A DNA stretch of 64,000 nucleotides from Pectinophora gossypiella (GCF_024362695.1 NC_065426.1:9144236-9208235); one strand, 5' to 3'. Numbered from the stretch's first letter, positions 29,332-40,510 are shown. Notes: generated from the sequence alone by a model not told the origin. Numbers and translations: made by a program.

Positions 29332-29641
29332 TGGTGCTAATTCCTGTAAATACCATCTAATTTTATTTTAAGTTATATCTGCCATTTTCTTATCCGCCGA
29401 AAAGGAAAGGGACGGGTAATCGACAAGCATAAAATTTATGGAACATACGTCAATTTTAAGCACAAATCTAAACCAACCGTCTAAAAATTTTACATCTGTC
29501 AATAACCCGACACATTCATTTACTCATTCTTCCTAAAATTAAGAGCTGTGAATCATCCGTCCCTTTCCTTTTCGACGGATATGAAAATGACGGATATAAC
29601 TTAAAATAAAATTAGGCGGTGTCTCCAGGAATCGGGGCCAA
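29332..29641. mobile_element. MITE-E, deletion form
   Basis: 310 bp; both ends present, with the segment between AATAACCCGACA and TCATTTACTCATT deleted. 54054-54363 has the same deletion, so a distinct short subfamily exists. Confidence 0.85.
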
Positions 29642-29685
29642 TGTCCTTTTTAGGCTGATGGCTGGCCCTCCTATTTCATGGAGCC

Positions 29686-29868
29686 TCAGCCTAATAATAC
29701 TACGTACAGAACGGCAACTCTCCGCCCCCCACCAGCAGCTGAGCTAAGTTTACCTCACCCCCTCTCGGTCTTACTTTAGGCGTCACACGTCACACACAGA
29801 GACGCGTGTACGATAACGACAATGTGTAGTGTCTGTGTAACACGAGTTCTGTGTGAAGTGTCCGGGGT
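29686..29868 (+). mobile_element. MITE-M, full length
   Basis: From CTAATAATACTACGTACAGA through TTTACCTCACCCCCTCTCGG to AGTGTCCGGGGTGTG. Confidence 0.75.
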
Positions 29869-29907
29869 GTGCTTAAATAGAGCCGGTGAAGAGTGGGTGT
29901 AATATAA

Positions 29908-30306
29908 ACACTTCGATTCCCGGTGGGGACATATCACAAAAATTACTTTGTGATCCCTAGTTTGGTTAGGACATTACTGGCAGATCACCAGATTGTCCGA
30001 AAGTAGAATAGAATAGAAATGTTTTATTGCGACCATGTGTTCGTACAAATTGTGGTGTTATAAAAATACAGAAGTAAGTATTATAGTATCAACATGGACC
30101 CGGTAAGGGCACTGCAACTGGTAGAGAGATGATCCGTGCTTCGGAAGGCACGTTAAGCCGTTGGTCCCGGTTACTACTTACTGATGTAAGTAAGTAGTCG
30201 TTACATGAGCCATGTCAGGGGCCTTCGGCGGCTCAATAGTAACCCTGACACCAAGGTTGATGGGGTTGGTACTCCACCTCACAACACACACGATAGAAGA
30301 AGAAGA
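29908..30306 (+). mobile_element. SINE-B interrupted by another retroposon
   Basis: Head truncated in the B-box region. The core is split at about 30006-30130 by a foreign piece starting GAATAGAATAGAAATG, whose reverse complement ends AATAAAACATTTCTATTC, a polyadenylation-like 3' end. The SINE resumes at GATGATCCGTGCTTCG. Confidence 0.75.
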
Positions 30307-30327
30307 AGTATGGATTCAGGCGTGACT

Positions 30328-30512
30328 ATACAGGGTGGTAATGACATCGTAACGAATATTGAGAGGAATGATTCAGCAGACCATGATTCTAAGTTAATAT
30401 TATTTTCAGTTCCATACTTTTGCGACGGAAAATTCCACATGATATCACCTTAGAATCATGGTCCCGATCGTCCCTCAAAGTTTTTGTTACGATGTCACTA
30501 ACACAATGTATG
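30328..30512. mobile_element. MITE-D
   Basis: Left tip TATACAGGGTGGTAATGACA and right GATGTCACTAACAC; arms diverged. Confidence 0.75.
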
Positions 30513-30528
30513 TATGTAAATTTTATAG

Positions 30529-30563
30529 TATGTGTGTGTGTGTGTGTGTGTATGTGTGTGTGT
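30529..30563. repeat. (GT)n microsatellite
   Basis: TG dinucleotide run with two interruptions. Confidence 0.95.
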
Positions 30564-30564
30564 G

Positions 30565-30690
30565 GGTGGTTTTCCATTCGCGGTTTGGAAGGTGACAGGC
30601 AGTCGCTGTGAAAAACGTGATCGGGGAGATAATGAGATGTAGGATGAGGCCTACCCTAATTGAGATATAGTCGCGAGCTTATAATTATGT
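30565..30690 (+). repeat. SINE-U then repeat L end
   Basis: TTTTCCATTCGCGGTTTGGA and CAGGCAGTCGCTGTGAAAAA belong to SINE-U. GAGATATAGTCGCGAGCTTA is the 3' end of repeat L. Confidence 0.5.
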
Positions 30691-30722
30691 GTTGTTATGT
30701 TTACAAAAAATTACGTAGATAA

Positions 30723-31554
30723 TGGCCCCGATTCCTGCAGACACCGCCTAATTTTATTTTAAGTTATATCCGTCATTTTCGTATCCGTCGAAAAGGAAAG
30801 GGACGGATGATTCACAGCTCTTAATTTTAGGAAGAATGAGTAAATGAATAAATAACCCGAGCGAATCAAAAAGGTACGTCGCTGGTATGCAATGTCAGGT
30901 TATTGACTGATGTAAAATTTTTAGACGGTTGGTTTAGATTTGTGCTTAAAATTGATGTGTGTTCCATAAATTTTATGCTTGTCGATTACCCGTCCCTGTC
31001 CTTTTCGGCGGATAAGAAAATGACAGATATAACTTAAAATAAAATTAGATGGTACAGTGAAACCTGGTTAAGTGAGACATCAAGGGACCTGCAATGTCGT
31101 TTCACTTATAGAGGTATTCCACTTACCCAGTGTCTCGATTCCATTTACCCAGATAACGATTGTAGCTTTCGTTTTGGCATTTTTCAAATAAACATCTGTA
31201 TGATAGTAAAGCGAAACTAAAAATGAAGGTAATTGAAGCTCAAAATTTGTACTTACGTACTTGGAATTACGTGTGGAATTTGTGGGTAGAATAAGAATGA
31301 GTAAACAAACAATGTTATCTCAGTTACAGAGGTTTATGAATAAAAAATTTACTCGCTGTCTCAGTTATAGAGGTAACTATGATGATAAATCGAAAGAACG
31401 AATCCCAGATATAGAGGCTAACCTCGTCCCACTAAAAGAGGTAATTCAGTGCCTAAGTGTTGGGACCTCAGCATGAGTTCCAGTTATGGAGGTTTCTCAC
31501 TTACCCAGGTCCCACTTAACCAAGTTTCACTGTATTTACAGGAATTAGCACCAT
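30723..31554. mobile_element. MITE-E with a nested TA element
   Basis: Left part 30723-31054 and the last 20 bases 31535-31554 (TTTACAGGAATTAGCACCAT) form one MITE-E, cut at a TA by the 478-bp element at 31055-31532. Confidence 0.9.
31055..31532. mobile_element. 478-bp pogo/Tigger-like element
   Basis: Inverted ends CAGTGAAACCTGGTTAAGTG and its counterpart CCACTTAACCAAGTTTCACT G, with TA duplicated at 31053-31054 and 31533-31534. Subterminal TATAGAGGTA repeats occur inside. TA target and CAGT ends fit the pogo/Tigger branch of Tc1/mariner. A 71-codon frame at 31261 has no transposase motif that I recognise. Non-autonomous. Confidence 0.8.
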
Positions 31555-32018
31555 TTTATAACTCATTAAACTAACGTAAACAAAAAGTGCAATTTATCAA
31601 GAAGCCAGCGCGGGACAAATATCGAAATCCAATTATATCAACCAGAACAAAATGCAATTACGATTCATTCTCGATATTAAAGTTTCAGATGAACTTTAAG
31701 CCAGAAGCCACGAGCCAGCCACCAATAGACAAGTTTTATTAAACCAACAATATATTGTAAGTGCCTTTTAAAAATCACGTTTGAATGTGGTTTCTGTTAA
31801 CAAAACCTCGCGATGGACAATCTGGTTTCAATCTAAGTAAAAAATTATGGTCTTAAATAATTATGGTCTTATTTTATACCTAGAATTCATGAAATTAATT
31901 TAAAAAAATCGAGATTTTGCTGAAGAAAATCACTTAACAATGTGATTGAAGGAATTCGTCTACAATTCGTCTTTAAAACGCAATATTGCTATTTGACATT
32001 TGTAGATTGTAGACATTT
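31555..32018. other. No recognised feature
   Basis: AT-rich. 31980-32000 (CAATATTGCTATTTGACATT) is a small piece of repeat K. Confidence 0.5.
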
Positions 32019-32377
32019 GCCCCGATTCCTGCGGACACCTCCTAATTTTATTTTAAGTTATACCCGTTATTTTCTTATCCGCCGAAAAGGAAAGGAACGG
32101 ATGTTATTTTTAACAATAAGTTAATTTTAAAACGAACGAATAACCCGGGCGAATAAAATAGGCATCTCGCTGGTATGTAATCCGTTTGACGTGCTGTCTA
32201 TTTATCTCTGTCGGGTTATAGGCTGATGTAAAATTTATAGACGGTTGTTTTAGATTTCTGCCTAAAATTGACGTCTGTTCCATAAATGTTTTTACCCGTC
32301 CCTTTCGTTTTCAGCGGATAAGAAAATGACAGGTATAACTTAAAATAAAATTAGATGATCCAGGAATTAGCACCATT
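32019..32377. mobile_element. MITE-E, diverged
   Basis: GCCCCGATTCCTGCGGACAC to AATTAGCACCATT, with several small deletions in the interior and right arm. Confidence 0.8.
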
Positions 32378-32379
32378 GC

Positions 32380-33055
32380 CCATTTACTTTTGACAAATTA
32401 TGTAGTGTGTAATTAATTATGTAAGTACGTAGGTATCTTTTACATCTGTCAACGTTTATTATTTGTGCAATAAAGAATACCTATGTAGGTATTTGTATTT
32501 AGTAAAATGACGATTTTAAGCGTAACCATGTCGAAAGCGTAAGCATATCGACTGAATAAAGTATTGAATTGAAAGGAAGATATATTTACCATGATGCGCT
32601 TGATTCGCCGCTTGCTTGCTGCCCTGCGCGGGGAAACTTGCGATCAGCTGACTTTCTCTGCCATTTTGAATCCTCACTGACAGCTGTCAACGTAACGCGA
32701 CGCACACACGCAACGGACAGCTACGCACACAGCCTCGCACATTTTTTGACACTAGTTCTTTTTATAAATTCACCTGTCAGTGAGCGGCCATTATTTGGTT
32801 CAGGTGGATTCTGTAACAAAAAAGTTTGTTTAAGTATAAAAACTTTTACTGTTCCTTAATAGTTAAGTTCCCTATTAAAAATAATGAGAGGATTAGAATG
32901 TTTTATAGGTTTTTGCGTGATATATATATTAATCTTATAAGGTAAAAATGAGGGACTTGTCAGGCTACGTTCATTAAAAACAATATAGATGGCGTTGTAC
33001 AGATTTCCCTTCGTTTATACTTCTAATTTCATGGATAATAGACATTACATATGCA
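32380..33055. other. Unexplained; GC-richer at 32590-32740
   Basis: A GC-richer stretch (GCCCTGCGCGGGGAAACTTG) carries a 96-codon plus-strand frame without splice-site support. ATATAGATGGCGTTGTACAG at 32982 matches the edge of the element at 55476-56050. Nothing else seen. Confidence 0.35.
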
Positions 33056-33056
33056 T

Positions 33057-33433
33057 TGGCCCCGATTCCTGCAGATACCGCCTAATTTTATTTTAAGTTA
33101 TATCCGTCATTTTCATATCCGTCGAAAAGGAAAGGGACGGATGATTCACAGCTCTTAATTTTAGGAAGAATGAGTAAATGAATGAATAACCCGGGCGAAT
33201 CAAAAGGTACGTCCCTGGTATGCAATCCGTTTGACGTGCTGTCTACTTAACTGTGTCGGGTTATTGACGGATGTAAAATTTTTAAACGGTTGGTTTAGAT
33301 TTGTGCTTAAAATTGACGTGTGTTCCATAAATTTTATGCTTGTCGATTACCCGTCCCTTTCCTTACCGCGGATAAGAAAATTACAGATATAACTTAAAAT
33401 AAAATTAGATGGTATTTACAGGAATTAGCACCA
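33057..33433. mobile_element. MITE-E, full length
   Basis: TGGCCCCGATTCCTGCAGAT to AATTAGCACCATT with complete interior. Confidence 0.88.
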
Positions 33434-33815
33434 TTATCTTTGTTTTGGGTATAAATTATAACCCTTTTTATTACACTGTGGCACAATTACGTGTAGGTTT
33501 ATATCATGTGTCGCAGAAACCCCGTTAAATAACCTATTTAGTAAGTATGTGTCCAATAGCAGAAAATAAAATAAACATTATACCTACTTAGACTATTATT
33601 TTATAGGTTTTTGATTTTTTGCCCTACAGGTTATAAATTATAATGCACAAGACTACTTTTGAGCTCCACATGTCCTAAAGTTATCGAACTAGTAAAGTGC
33701 CAAGTTGAAGTATGAACTATTTGCTCATACTTTTATGGCGCGCGTTTCGCGCTCACTTGCCCCTTCCAGCCTTTTTCTGCTATTCCGTGGGCACTGCCCA
33801 CCTCATTAGGGACGT

Positions 33816-34119
33816 CATCATCAGCCGTATGACGCCCACTGCTGGGCATAGGCCTCCCCCAAGGATCTCCACGACGATCGGTCCTGCGCTGCCCGCATCC
33901 AGCGGCTTCCCGCGACCTTCACCAGATCGTTGGTCCACCTTGTAGCGGGCCTACCCACTGAGCGTCGTCCGACACGTGGTCGCCACTCCAGAACCTTTCC
34001 GCCCCATCGGCCATCGGTTCTAGCTCCTCGCTATGTGTCCTGCCCACTGCCACTTCAGCTTTGCAATTCTCCGAGCTATGTCGGTGACTTTAGTTCTCCT
34101 GCGGATCTCCTCATTTCTG
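33816..34119 (-). mobile_element. RTE-like LINE 3' end with target duplication
   Basis: The reverse complement encodes AKLKWQWAGHIARRTDGRW, a WRPRVGRRSVGRPATRW-like stretch, and AQDRSSWRSLGEAYAQQW, ending in GATGATGA. An 11-bp duplication ATTAGGGACGT is at 33805-33815 and 34120-34130. Same family as 9958-10209 and 1-31. Confidence 0.88.
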
Positions 34120-34130
34120 ATTAGGGACGT

Positions 34131-34460
34131 AATGAGTATTTATCCGTGAACGTCTACCCAAAAATGTGCTTTTCCTAATTATTGCCGCTGACGAAAACGT
34201 CGGTCCAATATCTACGTCGCTATCTCCCCTTGGAGGGTTTATCCCATTTCATATAGCACGGCCTTTATCGATCTACCGTACAAACGACGCTGATACCAAC
34301 TTGATAAGTTGTGAGCCTAAATGTCGACATTATCTACGTACATAGATATACACGAATAGACATATCTACGCAGACAAAGATATACACTACTAAAGTAGAT
34401 AATAGGGAAGAGCTACGAAGAAGAAAACTTGCATAAAAACTAGGCAGATAAATAATGATG
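34131..34460. other. No recognised feature
   Basis: Contains two similar ATAGATATAC/CAAAGATATACAC motifs near 34345-34390. No gene. Confidence 0.45.
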
Positions 34461-34465
34461 CTGAT

Positions 34466-34513
34466 TTCGGGTGAGAGCCCTCAGCGCTCCCCATTTGTCC
34501 GGCCAAGTAGTTC
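34466..34513 (-). repeat. Repeat J fragment
   Basis: GAGAGCCCTCAGCGCTCCCC and the following CATTTGTCCGGCC, as at 9008-9066; it abuts a SINE. Confidence 0.6.
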
Positions 34514-34776
34514 ATCATCACCAGCCCATTAACGTCCCAACTGCTGGGGCACGGGCCTTCAGGATAGGGAGATCAGGCCTTAAACCACCACGGAGGCCCA
34601 GTGCGGATTGATGGTTATTAACGACTGCTAATGCAGCCGGGACCAACGGCTTAACGTGCCTTCCGAAGCACGGAATCATGAAAAGTCCTTACCAAACAAA
34701 GGACGGTGTCACAAAGTGATTTCGACTTATCAACTCGTGAGCCTATGGCTGTAACCACTAGACCACGGAGGCTGTT
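34514..34776 (-). mobile_element. Recombinant SINE: tRNA head, SINE-A tail
   Basis: On the minus strand the head is GCCTCCGTGGTCTAGTGGTT followed by CTTTGTGACACCGTCCTTTG and TTTGGTAAGGACTTTTCATG (SINE-G type). From CCGTGCTTCGGAAGGCACGT on it is SINE-A, including TGCATTAGCAGTCGTTAA and CCCAGCAGTTGGGACG. The switch lies at the shared core. Confidence 0.85.
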
Positions 34777-34794
34777 ATTAAATTCAGATTAAAT

Positions 34795-34945
34795 ATCTAT
34801 TAGCCGTAAAAACATCTTCACCGACCCGCATTGGGTCAGCGTGGTGGAGTATGCTCCATACCCCCTCCGGTTGATTGAGGGGAGGCCTGTGCCCATCAGT
34901 GGGACGTATATCTATAGGCTGTTTATGTATGTATGTCTGAATTTT
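34795..34945 (+). mobile_element. SINE-G tail
   Basis: TATTAGCCGTAAAAACATCT, GGTGGAGTATGCTCCATACC and CCCATCAGTGGGACGTATAT with an ATGTATGT tail. Confidence 0.75.
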
Positions 34946-34999
34946 ATAATTTATGTTTGACCTAGTCAACTTCCCAATTTCAAGATAACTATGATCGTC

Positions 35000-35095
35000 C
35001 GCAGTGATTCAGCGAGGTGGAGTATGTTCCATACCCCCTCGGAGGGGAGGCCTGTGCCCAGCAGTGGGACGTAATAAGCTGTTCATTTCATGATG
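35000..35095 (+). mobile_element. SINE-G tail
   Basis: GGTGGAGTATGTTCCATACC then GCCCAGCAGTGGGACGTAAT. Shorter than the preceding copy. Confidence 0.65.
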
Positions 35096-35357
35096 TTCCG
35101 CTCTGCTGCTCCCACGTTGAGCATTCGCCATGAGCCGAATTTTCTCACGATATTAAATTTTCCGACATTAGATTTCCCTGGTGACGCTTCAGATCCCCTC
35201 GGTATTACTTTTTGTTATTATCTTTCATGGAAATATTGAAATAGATACAACGATGTAATATCCAATCCAAGGAACCTAGCCGAGTGCAATCGATTATGAC
35301 AATCAACAGTGACAGTGATAAAATATATGAATCTGACATGTCAATTCCAAAAAAATA

Positions 35358-35606
35358 TATAGGATGTTAGTAACATTGTAACGAAAACTGAGGGATGATT
35401 CAGACCATGATTCTGAGTTAATACAAGTGGAATTTTCCGCCGCAAAATTATAAAAAATAAAAATATATATTATTATTTATTACATTTATTATTAGGTATA
35501 TATTAATTATTTTCCGTTCCATATTTATGCGACGGAAAATTCCTCTTGATATTAACTCAGAATCATGGTCTGAATCATCCCCCTCAGTATTCGTTATTAT
35601 GTCAAT
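35358..35606. mobile_element. MITE-D
   Basis: Both arms (ATGATTCTGAGTTAATACAA; inverse CTTGATATTAACTCAGAATC), with an enlarged AT-rich loop. Confidence 0.78.
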
Positions 35607-35750
35607 CTAGTTGTTCATGTCGTTAAACTTTTTGTGTTCATTGATCTGGCCAAACTTCATAGTGATTTGGCCAACGAATTATTTATATATTATATACCCG
35701 AGTAATGAAAAAATAGGTAAGTAACTAAAATAGGAAACTGGCTCTTGATA

Positions 35751-36127
35751 GGCCCCGATTCCTGCAGACACCGCCTAATTTTATTTTAAGTTATATCCGT
35801 CATTTTCATATCCGTCGAAAAGGAAAGGGACGGATGATTCACAGCTCTTAATTTTAGGAAGAATCATTAATTGAATGAATAACCCGGGCGAATCAAAAGG
35901 TACGTCGCTAGTATGCAATCCGTTTGACGTGCTGTCTACTTATCTGTGTCGGGTTATTGACGGATGTAAAATTTTTAGACGGTTGGTTTAGATTTGTGCT
36001 TAAAATTGACGTGTGTTCCACAAATTTTATGCTTATCGATTACCCGTCCCTTTCCTTTTCGGCGGATAAGAAAATGACAGATATAACTTAAAATAAAATT
36101 AGATGGTATTTACAGGAATTAGCACCA
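35751..36127. mobile_element. MITE-E, full length
   Basis: GGCCCCGATTCCTGCAGACA to AATTAGCACCA. Confidence 0.88.
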
Positions 36128-36476
36128 ATGTATGCTTAAATGTAAACCATGTGAGCAGTATTATATGATCTGTGGCAGTACTAGTAAATAAAGAAATAAA
36201 CGTCGGATTTCCTAAAAGTTATTGTATTATGTATCACCGCTTGGTATCCCTTCAATCTTTTTTGTATGAATTTTGTATGAGCCTCAGTTGTAGTCAGCTC
36301 ACTCGTATATTTTGCTTTGGTTATCTTAAATATTGTATGTATTTAGCTTTCAACCTTGGCCCTATGTTTTGTGCTGTTGGTCATGAGTCTCCGATCTGTT
36401 CATCGCAAGTCCAAACTCAAGGCTTGATGTGCTAAGGTCTTGAAGCATCTGTTCGAGCTGCTGCTATTAGGACTGA

Positions 36477-36560
36477 CCGGAGTACGCACAGGACCGCGAA
36501 AAATGGAAAGAGGAAGGGGAGGCCTTTGCCCAGCAGTGGGATCTTTTAGGCTAGATAAGA
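36477..36560 (+). mobile_element. LINE ORF C-terminus
   Basis: In frame QDREKWKEEGEAFAQQWDLL then G and a TAG stop, followed by a short 3' end. Same C-terminus at 48985-49080. The GCCTTTGCCCAGCAGTGGGA codons match the tails of SINE-A and SINE-G. Confidence 0.75.
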
Positions 36561-36639
36561 TTACATTAGATTAGATTCATGTTTTGCTTTATACCTGTCT
36601 AGGGTTGCCAGGAGTCCAGTTTTAGCTGGACTTCTTTAG

Positions 36640-36832
36640 CTTTTTGCAGTCGTGTACGGCCAAATATTTGCGTGTTAGGCCAAATGGCAAACACGGAACC
36701 CTTATGGATTCGTCATGTCTGTCTGTCCGTTCGTCCGTATGTCACAGCCACTTTTTTCTGAAAATTCCACTTGATATCAACTCACAATCATCCCTCAAAG
36801 TTTTCATTACGATGTCACTAACAGCCTGTATT
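36640..36832. repeat. Unclassified repeat plus MITE-D right arm
   Basis: 36645-36740 holds CGGAACCCTTATGGATTCGT and GTCTGTCTGTCCGTTCGTCC, wording I associate with dispersed insect repeats. 36764-36832 is a MITE-D right arm ending CACTAACAGCCTGTAT. Confidence 0.5.
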
Positions 36833-37246
36833 TTATTAAGATAATATATGTAATAGTAATACTACGTAGGCGGAGGCGTTCACTGTATTTTACCGGTTGT
36901 TATTATCTTTTACCGGTAAAAAAATACCATATATTTTATAATTTGTATGTGATACTACATAGGCGGTCCTGACGTTCACTGTATTTTACCGGTTATTATT
37001 ATCTTTTACCAGTAAGAATAAATAGCGAAGGCTGCGTTCTTACCGCCGTAAATCCGGTTTATCCCATAGCCGGGTAAAACTGCTTTAAATGAACGTTCAC
37101 TGAGCCTTTATGAAAGAAACATTGAGATCGATCGAGAAGAAAATCCCTGTTCCTTAATGCTTCTGGATGTTTTCAGGCAATGTTACCAGGCAGAAGATAG
37201 GTCATAACACAAGTAGGTACATAAATAAGTACTTACATTATATTAT
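36833..37246. other. Local duplication around TTTACCGGT
   Basis: A block of about 75 bases (GGCGG..GTTCACTGTATTTTACCGGT) at 36870 recurs at 36963, each followed by TATTATCTTTTACC. Possibly inverted-end debris. No gene. Confidence 0.5.
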
Positions 37247-37505
37247 TTATAAACAGACTATATACGGCCCACAGCCGGGCACAGGCCTCCCCTCAATCCC
37301 TCAATCAACCGGGGTATGGAGCAAACTCCACCACGCTGCTCCACTGCGGGTTGGTGGAGGTGTTTTTAGGGCTAATAGCCGCGACCAACGGCTTAAAGTG
37401 CCCTCCGAAGCACACAATCTTCTTACTTATTAAGAAAATCAGGTGATTTTAGTCTCAAAAATCTTTACCAAACAAAGGACAGTCTCACAAAGTGTTTTCG
37501 ACAGT
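37247..37505 (-). mobile_element. SINE-G
   Basis: The reverse complement runs from CTTTGTGAGACTGTCCTTTG through the core (TGTGCTTCGGAGGGCAC) to the CAGCAG-type tail, with a duplicated CAATCCCT. Confidence 0.75.
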
Positions 37506-37732
37506 GTCTACTACTAGCGAGGGGTTTCATAAAAGCGATTAACTTGAATTGATTATAATATCCTTTATTTTTAAGTCAGAAGATATTTTAAAGTTCTATT
37601 CACTCAAAAATAATAATCCGGCTTTAATAAAACCTCTTTTTACTCAAAGCAGGAAGTAATTACAATTAATAGCTGTTTAAACGACTCGCCGATTTTAAAG
37701 ATGCTTCAATAAAATCTTTTACGCTAGCTTGA

Positions 37733-37861
37733 AGCACACCCGGAAAGTTCAAACAAAAAATCCCGTTTTACAGAGACACTACATATTGACGTTTGACGCC
37801 CATACGATTGAAGACTAAAGTAAGACCGAACGGGGTGAGGTAAACCTACATCACACGCTTC
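37733..37861 (-). mobile_element. MITE-M, partial
   Basis: CCCGTTTTACAGAGACACTA and GACTAAAGTAAGACCGAACG; lacks the last third. Confidence 0.6.
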
Positions 37862-37899
37862 GTGTGACGTCACATTTCACAAAATAAGTAAACTAAAAT

Positions 37900-38277
37900 T
37901 GGCCCCGATTCCTGCAGACACCTCCTAATTTTACTTTGTTATACCTGTCATTTTCTTATCCATCGAAAAGGAAAGGGACGGATGATTGACAGCTCTTAAT
38001 TTAAGGAAGAATGAGTAAATGAATGAATAACCCGGGCGAATCAAAAAGGTATATCGCTGGTACGCAACGTTTGACGTGTGCTGTCAACATAATTCTGTCG
38101 GGTTATTAGCCAATGTAAAATGTTTATAGGGTTGTTTTAGATTTGTGCTTAAAACTGACGTGTGTTCCATAAATTGTACGTTTGTCGATTACCCGTCCCT
38201 TTCCTTATCGGCGGATAAGAAAATGACAGGTATAACTTAAAATAAAATTAGATGGTGTCTACAGGAATTACCACCAC
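37900..38277. mobile_element. MITE-E, full length
   Basis: GGCCCCGATTCCTGCAGACA to GGAATTACCACCA. Confidence 0.85.
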
Positions 38278-38469
38278 TGTCTGTCAGGTTTCAAGTTATA
38301 CTGTTTGACAGTTTCTTTGCTTATTGAAATGTGACATCATTTATATTATAAAGTTAGTGATTATTTAGAAGATATGAATGCATGGGATTAACTGTCTGAG
38401 AACTGATTACTCAATTGTATACCAATATTTTATGTTTAATTTTATTTTTTTAAAGAACGTCTAGGGCCC

Positions 38470-38620
38470 TGTGCGGAGGTTTTTCTTGCAACTTCTTTTC
38501 CCCGGCTATACAGGTTGTAAGAAGCTGCAGTAGTTTTAGGCGGATGAGACGTTCGTTATGTAAAAGTTGACTATTCAAAGTGTAATATGTTACCTACTGA
38601 ATAAAGATATTTTTGAATTT
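38470..38620 (+). mobile_element. Retroposon end T
   Basis: TTTTTCTTGCAACTTCTTTT, CCCCGGCTATACAGGTTGTA and GAATAAAGATATTTTTGAAT. Confidence 0.65.
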
Positions 38621-39090
38621 GACTGAGATAAATGTCATGTGACGAACTATTTTCGCGCGAAATTTGATATTAATGAAGAAAATACGTCTTTTTCTATAAA
38701 GGCTTTTTCGAGAAAATAAAATAAATTAATAGGTATAAAATAAACGTTTGTATTTTTTGAAATACGTATCCGAAATCTGTCAAGTAGCCCGTTGTAGACA
38801 AAAGACGGCGTACTTTCAACACCATGTTGACTTGATAGAAATTTACACTGTTTCCTTAATACGGGAATGTTAAAAGCTCTTGATTCGATTACTACGGGAT
38901 TACGTTCCCGGAATTTCCCCCGGGATGTAAGTAGGTACCTTCGTACTACCCTAAAAGGATTTTGAACGTTCTCTTTCAAAAGCAGAGATAACTTTTGGCA
39001 ATCGTGATTTCTACATAATTAAGTAGCAAGTAATAATAAATAGTAAGTTATATTATTTATCTTAAGTGCATTTTCACTAACACAATTGTC
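38621..39090. other. Unrecognised; 110-codon minus frame
   Basis: A minus-strand frame at 38647-38979 (start MKENVQNPFRVVRRYL) has no family I recognise, no splice context and AT-rich codons. Most likely chance. Confidence 0.3.
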
Positions 39091-39150
39091 TCAAACATTA
39101 CAGACGGTGATAGAGCTCACCGTCTATTACGTCAGTTTATAAATGTATGT

Positions 39151-39364
39151 CATCATCATCAGCCCATTAACGTCCCCACTGCTGGGGTACGGGCCTTCCC
39201 TATGGATGGATAGAGAGATCGGGCCTTAAACCATCACGCGGGCCCAGTGCGGATTGACGGTTATTAACGACTGCTAATGCAGCCGGGACCAACGGCTTAA
39301 CGTGCCTTCCGAAGCACGGAGGAGCTCGAGATGAAAACTTTTTTTGTGATCATCCATCTATCAT
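39151..39364 (-). mobile_element. SINE-A, 5'-truncated
   Basis: Tail, core and poly(A), with a degraded piece of the GGATGGGTGACC box; A boxes lost. Confidence 0.8.
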
Positions 39365-39585
39365 AATCTGTTCCATGTAAGCTCTTATTGGTCTTCCTCT
39401 TCCTCTATTTCCTTGTAACTTCCCTTATGTGATGTTTTTAATAAATACCAAGCTTTCCATAACAAGGGGTGCATATTCAAGGCTAAGATAGCCAAAACAA
39501 TCAGAAAACGATGCATCAAAACTTTCGTATGGAGTATAGCCCTCTATGGATGTGACGCGTGGTAACTCATACAATTCTCTCTCTC

Positions 39586-39735
39586 TCTTGTCGGTGGAGT
39601 AATCGCCATTCCTCTCTTCTTCCCGCCAAAACCTTCACCTCCCGATACGACACGACCTGCACCTTCTCTTTTATTTGTTTCATAAATGTTATCCTAGGTC
39701 TACCCCTTCCTCTCTTCCCTTCAATTTTTCCTCTC
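39586..39735 (-). mobile_element. RTE-like LINE end
   Basis: The reverse complement encodes GKIEGKRGRGRPRITFMKQI, then VVSYREVKVLAGRREEWRLL, nearly the same residues as 2815-3120. Confidence 0.78.
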
Positions 39736-39932
39736 TCTACACCTATTAAAATGTAACTCAAAAATTCGAATACAGTCGTTCAGAGCAATTAATTCCGCTC
39801 TTCAAACTACATAACAGATACGTCACGAACTCCACTATATCACCGTATACTCACCACAATGTCAGTTGCACTTGGCTGGTGACCTACTCTCACACTGGTT
39901 GGAACTAGTTACGTAGGAATAACTAAACTATA

Positions 39933-40443
39933 GTGGTGCTGACTCCAGTACGGTCACGAGTACTAATATGTATACACTTTGAAACCTTGTCACATTAACT
40001 TTTTTTACAAATTAAACCGTAAGTCTCATTAAATATCAAATATGATAGTGGGACAGGGTTCTAAAGTGGGTACATGATATTGCTCATGACTATACACGCC
40101 GCCTAAATTTATTTTAAGTTATACCTGTCATTTTCTTATCCGCCAAAAAGGAAAGAGACGGGTAATCGACAGGCATAAAATCTATGGAACACACGTCAAT
40201 TTTAAAACCCCTTCCAAATTTTTATATTGGCCAATAACCCGACAGAATTAAGTTAACAGCACACGTCAAACGTATAACATATCAGCGAGATACCTATTTT
40301 ATGCCCGGACTATTCATTCGTTCACTCATTCATTTTAAAATTAACAATTGTCAATCTTCCGACCCTTTCTTTTTCGGCGGATAAGAAAATGACGGGTATA
40401 ACTTAAAATAAAATTAGGAGGTGTCTACAGGAATCGGGGCGAT
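39933..40443. mobile_element. MITE-E with MITE-F in its tip
   Basis: E starts TGGTGCTGACTCCAG, is cut at TA, holds MITE-F at 39951-40092 (CGGTCACGAGTACTAATATG first), then resumes with CACGCCGCCTAAATT and runs to GAATCGGGGC. Confidence 0.85.
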
Positions 40444-40510
40444 TATGAAACTAAAGTAACACGATAAATGTATAATATAACATAACATAAGCTCACGATC
40501 CACATACCAA

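Noticed and set aside
33712..34124. Two plus-strand frames (77 and 64 codons)
   Set aside because: They run into and across an RTE-like LINE end encoded on the minus strand.
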